NCBI GenBank assembly: GCA_945898515.1
Contig: CAMDIH010000022.1
Location: forward strand, 1-33,205
DNA: 33,205 nucleotides
Source of the DNA: Candidatus Neomicrothrix parvicella RN1
GTDB lineage: Bacteria; Actinomycetota; Acidimicrobiia; Acidimicrobiales; VFJN01
Direction: 5' to 3'
Part shown: piece by piece, positions 18,858-26,430 of the stretch
How the letters are laid out: each line of letters begins with the position of its first letter
How positions within the stretch are numbered: the first letter of the stretch is position 1
Notes under the pieces: generated by a model
What the model saw: only the letters and a program-made list of their open reading frames with translations
What the model was told of the DNA's origin: nothing
Database searches by the model: none
Position numbers and translations under genes: made by a program

Positions 18858-19225
18858 GAACTGCTCCTCGTAGTGGCACCCAGAACCGGGCGCTGGCGGG
18901 AGAGGAGGCCGAGAGCGGGCGCCGGCCCTCGAGGCGCACGTCGAACTCTAGGCCGCCGATGTGACACTCCGGTAGAGGTCAACACCCCTGGTTACGGGCG
19001 GCACCAGCCTCATCCGGCTCTACGAACGCCGGCATGACCGGCGGCCGCGGCGGCGTTGGCTCTAGCCGATGCGGGTCGCCGCGGTGCCCATGGCGGTGGA
19101 TAGCACTGGTGATCGCGCACCAGCCACCAACCCGCACCGTGCCGCCACTGATGGAAAGCGGCGCCCCGATCGACGGTGCCCCGGGCCTCCCGCCGCGGCC
19201 CGTTCCGGTTAGCCCTCAGCCACCG
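18858..19225. other. Longest non-coding gap, upstream of comM
   Basis: This 368-base stretch lies between the esterase and comM, and I see no convincing gene on either strand. A minus-strand TTGACC at 18982-18977 resembles a -35 box, but no TANNNT hexamer lies at 16-19 bases; TAGAGT is 26 bases away. The stretch may hold the promoter of the comM-dprA-xerC-whiG unit. No tRNA-like fold, long inverted repeat or T-tract terminator was seen. Confidence 0.5.
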
Positions 19226-20152
19226 TCAACGGGTGCGATCGAGGAGCCAATCGAGCACATTGGTGCCGAGAGCATCGCGCTCGAGAAAAGGAATGTGGCT
19301 GCCACCCTCGATGGTGTCGAGTTGCACGCCGAGGCCCTCGTCGCAGCGCTCATAGACGCTCAGAGCGGTTTCCTCGCCGGCGATCCCCCCCTCGAGGTCG
19401 ACCCGGCTACCGCGCGTCGGTTCCGGGTCACACCCAGCTCGGCCGGCCCAGCGGGCCACCACCTCCTCCGCGCCTGGGTACGGGCGGCTTGTTGATCCGC
19501 CGGCATAGGCGATCACCGAATCGGCATCGCCGTGGAGATGCAGGACCGATACCCCCTGGGTCGGGACACAACCCTGCGGATCCGCCACATCGGACCCGGC
19601 CAACACGGCAATGGCCGTCACCTGATCGGACCGTTCGCAGGCAAGCCGATAGGCCATGAAACCACCATTGGAATGACCAAAGATGTAGACCCGGGCGGGA
19701 TCGATGGGCCGCTGTTCGATGGCCTCGTCGATCAGCCCGCTGATGTAGGCCACGTCATCCACCGCCGCTCCGGTGAAGTTGCAACACGCAGGGGTGGCGT
19801 CCCAGAAGCGTTTGCCCGAGGTGTCGATGGTGCCGTCGGGCAACAGCACGTACAGCCCCCGTGATGCCGCCTGTTCGGTGACCCCGAGGTAGGCGTCTTG
19901 CCCCGCCCCGGTGGCGCCGTACCCGGCCAGGAGCACGAGGAGGGGCGCCGGAGCGGTCACCTCGTCAGGGGCCACGAGTTGCGCCGGTCGGGCCGGCGGG
20001 CCCAGTTCGGTCGAACCGGTCTCCTTCACTACCGTGGTGGTCGAGGCGGCCGCGGTGGTGGGCGGGGCGGCCGTGCTGCCATCAGCGCCGCAACCGGCGA
20101 GGAGGACGACCGGGGCCACCAGCAGGGCGAGGCGTCTCATTGCAGAGGTCAT
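19226..20152 (-). CDS. Lipoprotein esterase of the LpqC/PHB-depolymerase family
   Basis: A 308-residue exported alpha/beta hydrolase. The N-terminus has a hydrophobic core ending in the lipobox LLAGC (Cys21), then a Thr/Ala-rich tether to about residue 50, so it is probably anchored outside the membrane. The catalytic domain shows LLVLLAGYGATG, LPDGTIDTSGKRFWDAT, ACCNFTGAAVDDVAYISGLI, the nucleophile motif FGHSNGGFMAYRLA with Ser161, LHLHGDAD with Asp209 or Asp211, and GGSHIPF with His286. These match the LpqC and feruloyl-esterase or PHB-depolymerase group; the substrate cannot be told. The ATG overlaps the enoyl-CoA hydratase stop as ATGA, so the two are probably co-translated. Confidence 0.88.
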   Translation of the reverse strand: MTSAMRRLALLVAPVVLLAGCGADGSTAAPPTTAAASTTTVVKETGSTELGPPARPAQLVAPDEVTAPAPLLVLLAGYGATGAGQDAYLGVTEQAASRGLYVLLPDGTIDTSGKRFWDATPACCNFTGAAVDDVAYISGLIDEAIEQRPIDPARVYIFGHSNGGFMAYRLACERSDQVTAIAVLAGSDVADPQGCVPTQGVSVLHLHGDADSVIAYAGGSTSRPYPGAEEVVARWAGRAGCDPEPTRGSRVDLEGGIAGEETALSVYERCDEGLGVQLDTIEGGSHIPFLERDALGTNVLDWLLDRTR

Positions 20153-20919
20153 CGTCCCTCGAAGCGCGGTTCGCGCTTGGCCAGGAACGCCCCGATCGCT
20201 TCCGCGGTGTCGCGGGTGCTGAAGTTGATGGTCTGGCTGCGGGCTTCGTCGTCGAGCGCCTGCTCGAAACTCTGCTCGAACGAACGGTTCAGCATCCGCT
20301 TGGTCATGGCCAAAGCGATGGGCGGGCCCGCGGCGAGACGCCCGGCCCAGTCGGCCACCAATGGGTCCAGGGCCTCCACGGACACCACCCGGTTCACGAT
20401 CCCCAGCCGCAAGGCCTCAACCGCCGGGATGATCTCGCCGAACAGGGCGAGTTCTTTGGCCTTATGGAGGCCCACCAGGCGAGGAAGGATCCACGAACCA
20501 CCACCATCCAAGGACAGGCCTCGGCGGGCAAAGATCTCCGAGAATCGCGACCGATCGCTGGCCAGCACCAAATCACACCCGAGGGCGAAGTTCATTCCCA
20601 CGCCCACGGCGTCGCCATCCACCCGCGCGATGGTGGGCTGGGGAAGTTCATGGAAAGCCTGCACCACGGCATTGATCCGGCGCATGGAGGCGAGCTGGTG
20701 CGTGGCGACCACCGACGTGTCGGACAGATCCGCCCCGGAGCAAAAGTCGCCGTTGGCGCCAGTGAGCACCACACATCGGTCATCGGGATTGCCGATGATC
20801 GATGCCGCCACCGCCGCCAACTCCTCCCACATCAGGCCGTTGATGGCGTTCTTCTTATGGGGGCGACAGAACGTGACCGTCACGATGCCGTCGGCTCGCT
20901 CGATACCTAAGGTCTCCAT
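20149..20919 (-). CDS. Enoyl-CoA hydratase/isomerase family protein
   Basis: Crotonase-fold protein, 256 residues, likely acting on an enoyl-CoA in acyl-CoA metabolism. It has the oxyanion-hole segment GANGDFCSGADLS, PTIARVDGDAVGVGMNFALG, CDLVLASDRSRFSEIFARRG and LSLDGGGSWILPRLVG. In the last segment the catalytic position carries Asp, as in isomerase-like (PaaG-type) members, rather than the Glu of classic hydratases. I choose ATG 20919 (METLGIERADGIVTVTF); ATG 20931 and 20964 lie in frame upstream but would run into or past the divergent small gene. It is coupled to the downstream esterase and breaks the usual yraN-comM-dprA order. Confidence 0.88.
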   Translation of the reverse strand: METLGIERADGIVTVTFCRPHKKNAINGLMWEELAAVAASIIGNPDDRCVVLTGANGDFCSGADLSDTSVVATHQLASMRRINAVVQAFHELPQPTIARVDGDAVGVGMNFALGCDLVLASDRSRFSEIFARRGLSLDGGGSWILPRLVGLHKAKELALFGEIIPAVEALRLGIVNRVVSVEALDPLVADWAGRLAAGPPIALAMTKRMLNRSFEQSFEQALDDEARSQTINFSTRDTAEAIGAFLAKREPRFEGR

Positions 20920-20935
20920 CCTGCGCACCATACTG

Positions 20936-21052
20936 ATGGTGGTGGGCCTCAACCCGTATCGCAAACTCCATCGCTCCCCCGCCGACTTCGCGATGATGGC
21001 AGGGGCCGTGGTGGCTTGTGTGGTCCTCGTGCTGTGGGCGTTGTTCGGTTAG
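20936..21052 (+). CDS. Small single-pass membrane protein (38 residues)
   Basis: The only plus-strand gene I accept. The ORF encodes MVVGLNPYRKLHRSPADFAM, then a hydrophobic helix MAGAVVACVVLVLWALFG and a stop. A basic head before a C-terminal helix predicts an inner-membrane peptide with the basic end inside. It lies outside the neighbouring minus-strand genes: divergent from the enoyl-CoA hydratase start 16 bases away and overlapping the yraN stop by four bases. ATG 20936 is assumed; GTG 20939 and 20942 are alternatives. No ribosome site is present, so a leaderless mRNA is possible. No function can be assigned. Confidence 0.6.
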   Translation: MVVGLNPYRKLHRSPADFAMMAGAVVACVVLVLWALFG

Positions 21053-21393
21053 AGCGCCGCTTCGATGACCTCGAGGTCGTCGCCCAGAATGGCCACCACA
21101 TCGAACCGCAACGACGATGGATGCACTCCGCTGATCTCTAGATAGCGACTCGCCAGCCGCCGCAATCGCCGCTGTTTGGCGGGGGTTACCGCCTCGGCGG
21201 GGGTGCCGAAGCGGTCCGTGCGGCGAGCCTTTACCTCCACGAACACCAGATCGGCGCCCTGGCGCACCACGAGGTCGAGTTCGCCCTCGGAGCAACGCCA
21301 GTTCCTCTCCACCACTTCGTAACCCCGCTCGGCGTACCAAGCCGCCGCGCGGGCCTCCCCTGCCGCGCCGTAGGCCCGGCGCTGTTCAGTCAC
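21049..21393 (-). CDS. yraN: YraN family (UPF0102) endonuclease-like protein
   Basis: A 114-residue protein of the UPF0102 family, which has a PD-(D/E)XK nuclease-type fold and no settled function. Motifs are RRAYGAAGEARAAAWYAERG, the active-site-like GELDLVVRQGADLVFVEVKA with Glu, Asp and the E-x-K pair, and VTPAKQRRLRRLASRYL. The start is GTG 21393, one base after the DUF2469 stop; the longer in-frame extension would overlap that gene in another frame. In many actinobacteria yraN directly precedes comM; here two metabolic genes intervene. Confidence 0.92.
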   Translation of the reverse strand: MTEQRRAYGAAGEARAAAWYAERGYEVVERNWRCSEGELDLVVRQGADLVFVEVKARRTDRFGTPAEAVTPAKQRRLRRLASRYLEISGVHPSSLRFDVVAILGDDLEVIEAAL

Positions 21394-21394
21394 C

Positions 21395-21688
21395 TCAGAT
21401 GTCCGTGCTGGGGAGTTCCTCAATGTTGACGTCTTTGAAGGTGACGATCGACACCGAGGCCACGAAACGCGTGGTGCGGTACATGTCCCACACCCAGGCA
21501 TCCCGCATCTTCAGTTCAACGTAGGTGCGCCCGTCTTCGTTGCGCACGATGCGTTCCACCTCATTGGCGAGGTAGAAGCGCCGCTCGGTCTCCACCACAT
21601 ACCGGAACATCGACGCGATGTCTTTGTACTCCCGGTAGAGCAACAACTCGATCTCGGCTTCGTAGCGCTCGAGGTCTTCGGTGGACAT
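21395..21688 (-). CDS. DUF2469 family actinobacterial protein
   Basis: A 97-residue protein matching the DUF2469 family, which is characteristic of actinobacteria and typically found next to yraN. Recognisable stretches are MSTEDLERYEAEIELLLYRE, YKDIASMFRYVVETERRFYL, ANEVERIV and YVELKMRDAWVWDMYR. It is acidic and rich in aromatic residues and has no signal peptide or membrane helix. It lies 52 bases after rplS and one base before yraN. No biochemical role is known to me; the conserved position suggests a basic cellular task. Confidence 0.92.
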   Translation of the reverse strand: MSTEDLERYEAEIELLLYREYKDIASMFRYVVETERRFYLANEVERIVRNEDGRTYVELKMRDAWVWDMYRTTRFVASVSIVTFKDVNIEELPSTDI

Positions 21689-21740
21689 GATCGCAGGCTA
21701 CCTGGGCCGGTGAGACAGGCTCGGGGGACCAGCGCGGCGC

Positions 21741-22088
21741 TCAGCGCTCGCGCTTTTCCTTGATCTTGGCGGACTTCCCGACCCGATCGCGCAAGTAGTA
21801 GAGCTTGGCTCGGCGCACGTCACCGCGGCTCACCACCTCGATCTTGGACACCGTGGGGGCATGGAGAGGGAAGGTGCGCTCCACCCCAACCCCATAGGAC
21901 ACCTTGCGCACGGTGAAGGTCTCGCGCACGCCGTCTCCTTGGCGGCCGGTGACGGCCCCCTGGAACACCTGGATGCGCTCCTTGGCGCCTTCGACCACCC
22001 GGACGTGCACCTTCAAGGTGTCGCCAGGGGCGAAGTCGGGGAGGTCCGTCCGGAGACTGGAATGGTCAACGAGATCGGTGGGTTGCAT
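21741..22088 (-). CDS. rplS: 50S ribosomal protein L19
   Basis: L19 lies at the subunit interface and forms intersubunit bridges. The 115-residue protein matches the family length and has [54 protein letters not shown] and the basic end [20 protein letters not shown]. The ATG follows GGAGCG. It follows trmD by 71 bases, completing the conserved rpsP-rimM-trmD-rplS order. Confidence 0.97.
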   Translation of the reverse strand: MQPTDLVDHSSLRTDLPDFAPGDTLKVHVRVVEGAKERIQVFQGAVTGRQGDGVRETFTVRKVSYGVGVERTFPLHAPTVSKIEVVSRGDVRRAKLYYLRDRVGKSAKIKEKRER

Positions 22089-22135
22089 GGCAGGTCGCTC
22101 CGTAGGCGCTGGTCGCAGCGGCGGTTCGATGGGAA

Positions 22136-22165
22136 CGCTGAGGATAGGCGGCGGGTTGCTCAGCG
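22136..22165 (-). other. Inverted repeat spanning the trmD stop codon
   Basis: CGCTGAG and CTCAGCG form a perfect seven-base inverted repeat with a 16-base loop that includes the trmD stop. It could fold in the mRNA between trmD and rplS and tune their relative levels. No T-tract follows, so it is not a standard terminator. The pairing is seen; the role is inference. Confidence 0.35.
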
Positions 22166-22879
22166 GTCGAACTCGGCCAGCATCTCCTGCTCCTGAGCCG
22201 TGATCCCGCCACGCGCTTCAATGAGATCGGGGCGCTCCGCCACGGTGCGGCGCAGGGCCTGCACCCGCCGCCACCGCTCCACCTTGGCGTGGTCACCCGA
22301 GCGCAATACCTCCGGCACCGACCAGCCGCGGAAATCAGCCGGTCGGGTGTACTGCGGGTACTCGAGCAGGCCATCGCTGAAGCTCTCGTCATCGGCTGAG
22401 GTGTCGTTGCCCATCACGCCCGGCACCAGGCGGCCCACCGCTTCGAGCACCACCATGGCCGCTACCTCACCCCCACTCACGACGTAGTCGCCGATGGACA
22501 CTTCGGCATCCACCAGGTGCTCTCGCACGCGCTCATCAACGCCTTCGTAGCGGCCACACAACAGGCTGAAGCCATCAAGGGCGGCCAACTGGTGGGCGTA
22601 GGCCTGATCGAGGCGACGGCCCGCCGGGCCCAGGTACAACAAAGGACGGGGCGGGTCCACTCGCTCCACCGCGGCAAAAATGGGCTCGGGGATCATGACC
22701 ATGCCCGCTCCCCCACCGAAGGGACTGTCGTCGACGCGGTGGTGCACGTCGCTGGTCTCCTGTCGCACATCGTGCACCCGAATATCGAGCATTCCCTGCT
22801 GGCGAGCCCGCCCCAGCAGGCTCTCGGAGGCAAAGTCATCCACCAGTCCGGGGAAGATCGTGAATACGTCGATCCGCAC
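22160..22879 (-). CDS. trmD: tRNA (guanine-37-N1)-methyltransferase
   Basis: TrmD methylates G37 of tRNAs with SAM and prevents frameshifting. The 239-residue SPOUT enzyme starts [20 protein letters not shown]. It contains [19 protein letters not shown], the trefoil-knot stretch [33 protein letters not shown] and [20 protein letters not shown], and the C-terminal [21 protein letters not shown] choose GTG 22879, eight bases past the rimM stop; the in-frame extension upstream overlaps rimM and is not TrmD-like. Confidence 0.96.
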   Translation of the reverse strand: MRIDVFTIFPGLVDDFASESLLGRARQQGMLDIRVHDVRQETSDVHHRVDDSPFGGGAGMVMIPEPIFAAVERVDPPRPLLYLGPAGRRLDQAYAHQLAALDGFSLLCGRYEGVDERVREHLVDAEVSIGDYVVSGGEVAAMVVLEAVGRLVPGVMGNDTSADDESFSDGLLEYPQYTRPADFRGWSVPEVLRSGDHAKVERWRRVQALRRTVAERPDLIEARGGITAQEQEMLAEFDR

Positions 22880-22887
22880 GGCGGGGC

Positions 22888-23352
22888 CTATAGGTCCAAG
22901 AGGCCCTCGGGTGGATCGATCACGATGCACCCGGCCTCCTGCTCGGTGATGAACACAACCGGCACCAGCGCCCCGCTATCGAGTACGAGGAGATCCGATG
23001 CGGGGTTGCCCTGCACTTCGGTGACGGTGCCCACCGGCGAACCGTCGGCCAACACGACGGGGCGACCGATGAGTTCGTGCACCCACAGCACGCCATCGTC
23101 GTCGCCCTCAACCGGTTCGGCCCGCAGCAGCAGACCCCGCCAGGCCTCGGCCCCATCGCGGTCGTGAAACCCGTCGAACTGCACGATCCAGCGGTCTTGG
23201 TGCCGGGCCGAGGAGACCACGGTGAGCGGCCCACGATCGGTCTGCAGCACCGCCCCGGGGTGGAGGCGTTCGAGGCGATCGGAGGACAGCGCCACCAGGA
23301 CTTCGCCGCGCACGCCAAACGCTTTGGTGATACGCCCGACCTCAAGTAACAC
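22888..23352 (-). CDS. rimM: 16S rRNA processing protein RimM
   Basis: RimM assists maturation of the 30S head with S19. The 154-residue protein has the N-terminal barrel motif [20 protein letters not shown] and a C-terminal PRC-barrel ([20 protein letters not shown]) that ends PPEGLLDL. I choose GTG 23352, which has GGAGGT four bases upstream. An in-frame ATG at 23406 would add 18 residues rich in Arg (ELTRRRRGGSSE) but lacks a ribosome site. The 118 bases up to khpA hold no other gene that I can see. Confidence 0.92.
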   Translation of the reverse strand: MLLEVGRITKAFGVRGEVLVALSSDRLERLHPGAVLQTDRGPLTVVSSARHQDRWIVQFDGFHDRDGAEAWRGLLLRAEPVEGDDDGVLWVHELIGRPVVLADGSPVGTVTEVQGNPASDLLVLDSGALVPVVFITEQEAGCIVIDPPEGLLDL

Positions 23353-23470
23353 CAGTACCTCCGAGGAGCCACCACGGCGACGGCGGGTTAGTTCGCCAGC
23401 CGTCATGGCGCCGCGCAGGGCCAATGCCGTACAACGCCCCCGCCCGACACCGTTGCGTCGGGATGAAGAC

Positions 23471-23818
23471 TCAGTCCTCGAACTCGATGTCGACCTCGAC
23501 CTCATCGCGCACGGCGGCGGCCCGCACCACCGTTCGGATGGCGTTGGCCACTCGACCGCGCTTACCAATCACCCGGCCCATGTCCTCAGGACCCACCCGC
23601 ACCTCGAGGCGCACCCGGCCGCGCTGCTCGATGGGGTCGATGCGCACCGCATCGGGATCACCTACCAGTGAGGTCACCAGGACATCGAGAACCGAGGTGG
23701 CGATGGGGGCCGGATCGTAGGCGGCGGCGTGGCCGTCGTCCTGGCTGGCGGCCGCGGTCTCGGGGGAGTCGACGCGGTTTACGTCCTCTTCCGTCAGATC
23801 CTGGTCGAGTTCACTCAT
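23471..23818 (-). CDS. khpA: KhpA-type KH-domain RNA-binding protein with N-terminal extension
   Basis: A small KH-domain protein found between rpsP and rimM; in Streptococcus, KhpA works with KhpB in RNA binding and cell-division control. The KH core is in the C-terminal 75 residues: [20 protein letters not shown], then [20 protein letters not shown] (the GxxG loop is GKRG), [11 protein letters not shown], and an acidic end. The first 40 residues are an acidic extension ([20 protein letters not shown]) not present in the short 75-80-residue family members. ATG 23818 overlaps the rpsP stop as ATGA. Confidence 0.9.
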   Translation of the reverse strand: MSELDQDLTEEDVNRVDSPETAAASQDDGHAAAYDPAPIATSVLDVLVTSLVGDPDAVRIDPIEQRGRVRLEVRVGPEDMGRVIGKRGRVANAIRTVVRAAAVRDEVEVDIEFED

Positions 23819-24096
23819 GCCTCGGCCGCCTCCGGTGTCTCTGCGACCTCGGCGGCCTGCGCCTCGGCCACCTTCAACAGGCGGGCCACGGTCTCCGTGG
23901 GCTGGGCACCCTTGCTGATCCAATCGTGAGCTTTCACCGTGTCGATCTTTACGAGCGACGGCTCGTGGCGCGGATCATAGGTACCTAGGATCTCGATGAA
24001 CCGGCCGTTGCGGGGCGAACGCGAGTCGGCCGCCACTACGCGGTAAGTGGGCTGCTTTTTCTTGCCCATACGCATCAGGCGGAGCTTCACGGCCAC
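23815..24096 (-). CDS. rpsP: 30S ribosomal protein S16
   Basis: S16 is an early assembly protein of the 30S subunit. The 93-residue protein has the signature [40 protein letters not shown] and the C-terminal [13 protein letters not shown]. It ends in an Ala/Glu tail. The start is GTG 24096 with AAGGA upstream. It follows ffh by 70 bases and is coupled to khpA by an ATGA overlap. Confidence 0.97.
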   Translation of the reverse strand: MAVKLRLMRMGKKKQPTYRVVAADSRSPRNGRFIEILGTYDPRHEPSLVKIDTVKAHDWISKGAQPTETVARLLKVAEAQAAEVAETPEAAEA

Positions 24097-24166
24097 TGGG
24101 GTTCGTCCTTGTCTCGATCGGTCACTCGCCCGGGGGCGGGGTTCTATCGTGGTCGCTAGAGGGGGC

Positions 24167-25570
24167 TCAGTTCAAACCCGGCAGGCTGAAGGGCGGCTTT
24201 GGCATGGCCGGGGGGTCGCTGGTCGCCGTGGTTGTTCGCCCCCGGCTCTTCCCTTTTTTCTTCCCGCTCCGCCCCTTCTTGGTGCCAGAAAAGCCCGGGA
24301 TGCGCTTCATCATCTTCTGCATCTCCTTGAACTGTTTCACCAACACCGCCACCTCGCCGGGATCGGATCCCGACCCGCGGGCGATGCGAGCCCGGCGCGA
24401 GCCGTCGATCAAGTCGACGTTGGCCCGTTCCGCCACCGTCATCGATTGGATCATCGCCTCCAGGTGGTCCAGTTGCCCATCTTCGATCTTGGCGTTCTTC
24501 AGTTCCTTCGGCATCCCGGGGATCATCCCCACGACACCCGAGAGGGGGCCCATCTTCTTGATCTGCTGCATCTGGTCGAGAAAATCGTCCAGCGTGAAGC
24601 TGCCGTCCATGAGCCGCTGGGCGGCCTCCTCGGCCCCCTGCTTCTCGTAGACCTCCTCGGCCTTCTCGATCAGGGTGAGCATGTCGCCCATACCCAGGAT
24701 TCGGCCCGCCAGCCGATCCGGGTGGAAGAGTTCGAAGTCGGCCAACTTCTCGCCGGTGGAGGCGAAGGCGATGGGCTTGCCCACCACCTCCTTCACGCTC
24801 AGGGCCGCCCCACCGCGTGCGTCGCCGTCGAGTTTGGTGAGGATCACCGCGTCAAGGGCCAGCGTGTCGTTGAAACTCTCGGCCACCGTCACGGCGTCTT
24901 GACCGGTCATGGCATCAATCACCAGGAACGTGTAGTCCGGGCTCGTCACCTCGGAGATCCGGCGTACCTCGTCCATGAGCGCAGCGTCGATGGCCAGGCG
25001 GCCGGCGGTATCCACGATGAGCACGTCACGGCCCAGTCGCTTCGCCTCCGCCAATCCGGCCGCCGCCGTTTCCACCGGGTCGCCGGGAAGGGAGAACACC
25101 GGTACGTCAATCTGGCGGCCCAGCGTGCGCAACTGCTCCACGGCAGCGGGCCGCTGGAGGTCGGCGCCCACCAGGATCGGGTTGCGGCCCTGCTGCTTGA
25201 ACCAGCGGGCGAGTTTGGCGGCGTTGGTGGTCTTCCCGGCCCCCTGGAGGCCGGCGAGCAGCACCACGGTGGGGGGTTTGCTGGCGTAGGAGATCCGAAT
25301 GACCTCGCCGCCTAGAGCGTTGATGAGTTCCTCGTGGACGATCTTGATGATCTGCTGCGCCGGGTTGAGCGCCTCAGCCACCTCAATCCCGACGGTCTTG
25401 GCCCGGATGCGCTCGAGCATCCCGCGCACGACCTTGAAATTCACGTCGGCTTCGAGGAGCGCCACGCGTATCTCCCGCAGCACCTCCTCCACATCTTGCT
25501 CGCGCAGGCGCCCCTGACCTCGGAGGCGCTTGAAGATCCCTTCGAACCGGTCTGAGAGTGCGTCGAACAT
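24167..25570 (-). CDS. ffh: Signal recognition particle protein Ffh (SRP54)
   Basis: Ffh binds 4.5S RNA and signal sequences and delivers ribosomes to FtsY. The 467-residue protein has an N-terminal helical domain (about 1-90), a G domain with [17 protein letters not shown] from 107, [21 protein letters not shown] and [14 protein letters not shown], and a Met-rich M domain (about 300-435) with [18 protein letters not shown] and [10 protein letters not shown]. The tail is Lys/Arg-rich. The ATG is at 25570. Together with ftsY nearby it places both protein halves of the SRP pathway in one block; the SRP RNA gene is not in the window. Confidence 0.97.
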   Translation of the reverse strand: MFDALSDRFEGIFKRLRGQGRLREQDVEEVLREIRVALLEADVNFKVVRGMLERIRAKTVGIEVAEALNPAQQIIKIVHEELINALGGEVIRISYASKPPTVVLLAGLQGAGKTTNAAKLARWFKQQGRNPILVGADLQRPAAVEQLRTLGRQIDVPVFSLPGDPVETAAAGLAEAKRLGRDVLIVDTAGRLAIDAALMDEVRRISEVTSPDYTFLVIDAMTGQDAVTVAESFNDTLALDAVILTKLDGDARGGAALSVKEVVGKPIAFASTGEKLADFELFHPDRLAGRILGMGDMLTLIEKAEEVYEKQGAEEAAQRLMDGSFTLDDFLDQMQQIKKMGPLSGVVGMIPGMPKELKNAKIEDGQLDHLEAMIQSMTVAERANVDLIDGSRRARIARGSGSDPGEVAVLVKQFKEMQKMMKRIPGFSGTKKGRSGKKKGKSRGRTTTATSDPPAMPKPPFSLPGLN

Positions 25571-25596
25571 GTCCGGCGGACCTTATCCGGCGGTGG

Positions 25597-25906
25597 CTAC
25601 TGGTCCCGCACCGTGAAGGTGGTGCCGTCCGGGTCGGGCGGGTCGCCTCCGCCGACGCGGCCGGGGGCGACCACTCCACAGGCCCCACCGGGTAGATCGG
25701 AGTCGGGGGAACTGTCCGTCGGGGCCTCGGGTAGAAATCAATCCAGGGTCACCGGGGGATCCACCGGCGTTGAAACTCCAGTTCCCGGAGGCAATGACCG
25801 ACAGCACCCCTTGCTCGTCGGTCACGGTCCAGCCCTCGGCCTCCGCCATCGGCTCGCCCGATAACCCCGAGCGCAGAAACCGACTCGGGCAGTTCGTGGC
25901 GGTCAC
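25597..25906 (-). pseudogene. Probable frameshifted hypothetical gene
   Basis: An ORF begins at GTG 25906 with GGGAGG upstream and reads TATNCPSRFLRSGLSGEP, then GWTVTDEQGVLSVIASGNWS, with G/C-ending codons typical of neighbouring genes. After about residue 55 this frame turns Arg-rich (RPRPRRRRRP) and looks non-coding. The +1 frame instead reads FLPEAPTDSSPDSDLPGG and later DPDGTTFTVRDQ before TAG at 25597, with good codon use. That frame carries a TGA at 25740-25738. One base gained, or two lost, near 25737 would explain both halves. It may be decay or an assembly error. I do not recognise the family. Confidence 0.5.
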
Positions 25907-25949
25907 GCATGAACGGCCTCCCGGCCTCGGTGGTCAGCGGTGAGACGAG

Positions 25950-26402
25950 TCAGCCGAGGCCATTGGTTCCCGAGACCCTCCCCACCGTGAGGTGGTTGTC
26001 CACACTGGCCACACCCGCTACCGCGGCGGCGGCCCGTTCCATGTCCGCACGGGCGCTCTGGTGGGGAACCTCGCCGCGCAGGATGGCACAGGCGCCGACG
26101 GCCTCCACCTCCGGCTGGGGCAGGTGCCAGGTCCTTGGCGCTCGGGCTAGTTCCTCTCGCACCCGCTCGGCGAGGTTGGCATCACCGTTGTTCCGGTTGA
26201 TCCAGCGTTCCTGGATCCGACGCCGCGTCTCCCGGCCCGCCATCGGGGCGATCATCAGCCCCAGCCCCACGCCGGCAGCGAAGAGGGCCACCCGGCGGTA
26301 TCCAAACAGCCGCCCGGTGCGGTAGCCCGCCTTCGCACCAACGCGCGAGGCGCCGATGCCCACCTTGACGGGCAGAAACAGGAGACGCACAAGGGTGAAC
26401 AT
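25950..26402 (-). CDS. BON-domain-like protein with an N-terminal membrane helix
   Basis: A 150-residue protein with a basic N-terminus, a hydrophobic segment (RRVALFAAGVGLGLMIAP, about residues 36-53) and a C-terminal region resembling a BON domain: LAERVREELARAPR, a central strand with GACAILRGEVPHQSARADME, and VAGVASVDNHLTV. BON domains often bind lipids or other envelope ligands. ATG 26402 is chosen; GTG 26423 is in frame and adds seven residues, and neither has a clear ribosome site. It follows ftsY closely and precedes a broken gene before ffh. The role is unknown. Confidence 0.7.
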   Translation of the reverse strand: MFTLVRLLFLPVKVGIGASRVGAKAGYRTGRLFGYRRVALFAAGVGLGLMIAPMAGRETRRRIQERWINRNNGDANLAERVREELARAPRTWHLPQPEVEAVGACAILRGEVPHQSARADMERAAAAVAGVASVDNHLTVGRVSGTNGLG

Positions 26403-26430
26403 GTTCGCAGCGTAGACCCACAACCCCGGC

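Noticed and set aside
18977-18982. TTGACC as a -35 box upstream of comM
   Set aside because: No matching -10 hexamer at normal spacing; kept only as a remark in the gap entry.
24047-25315. Long plus-strand open frame opposite ffh
   Set aside because: It is antisense to a clear Ffh protein and shows no domain or ribosome site.
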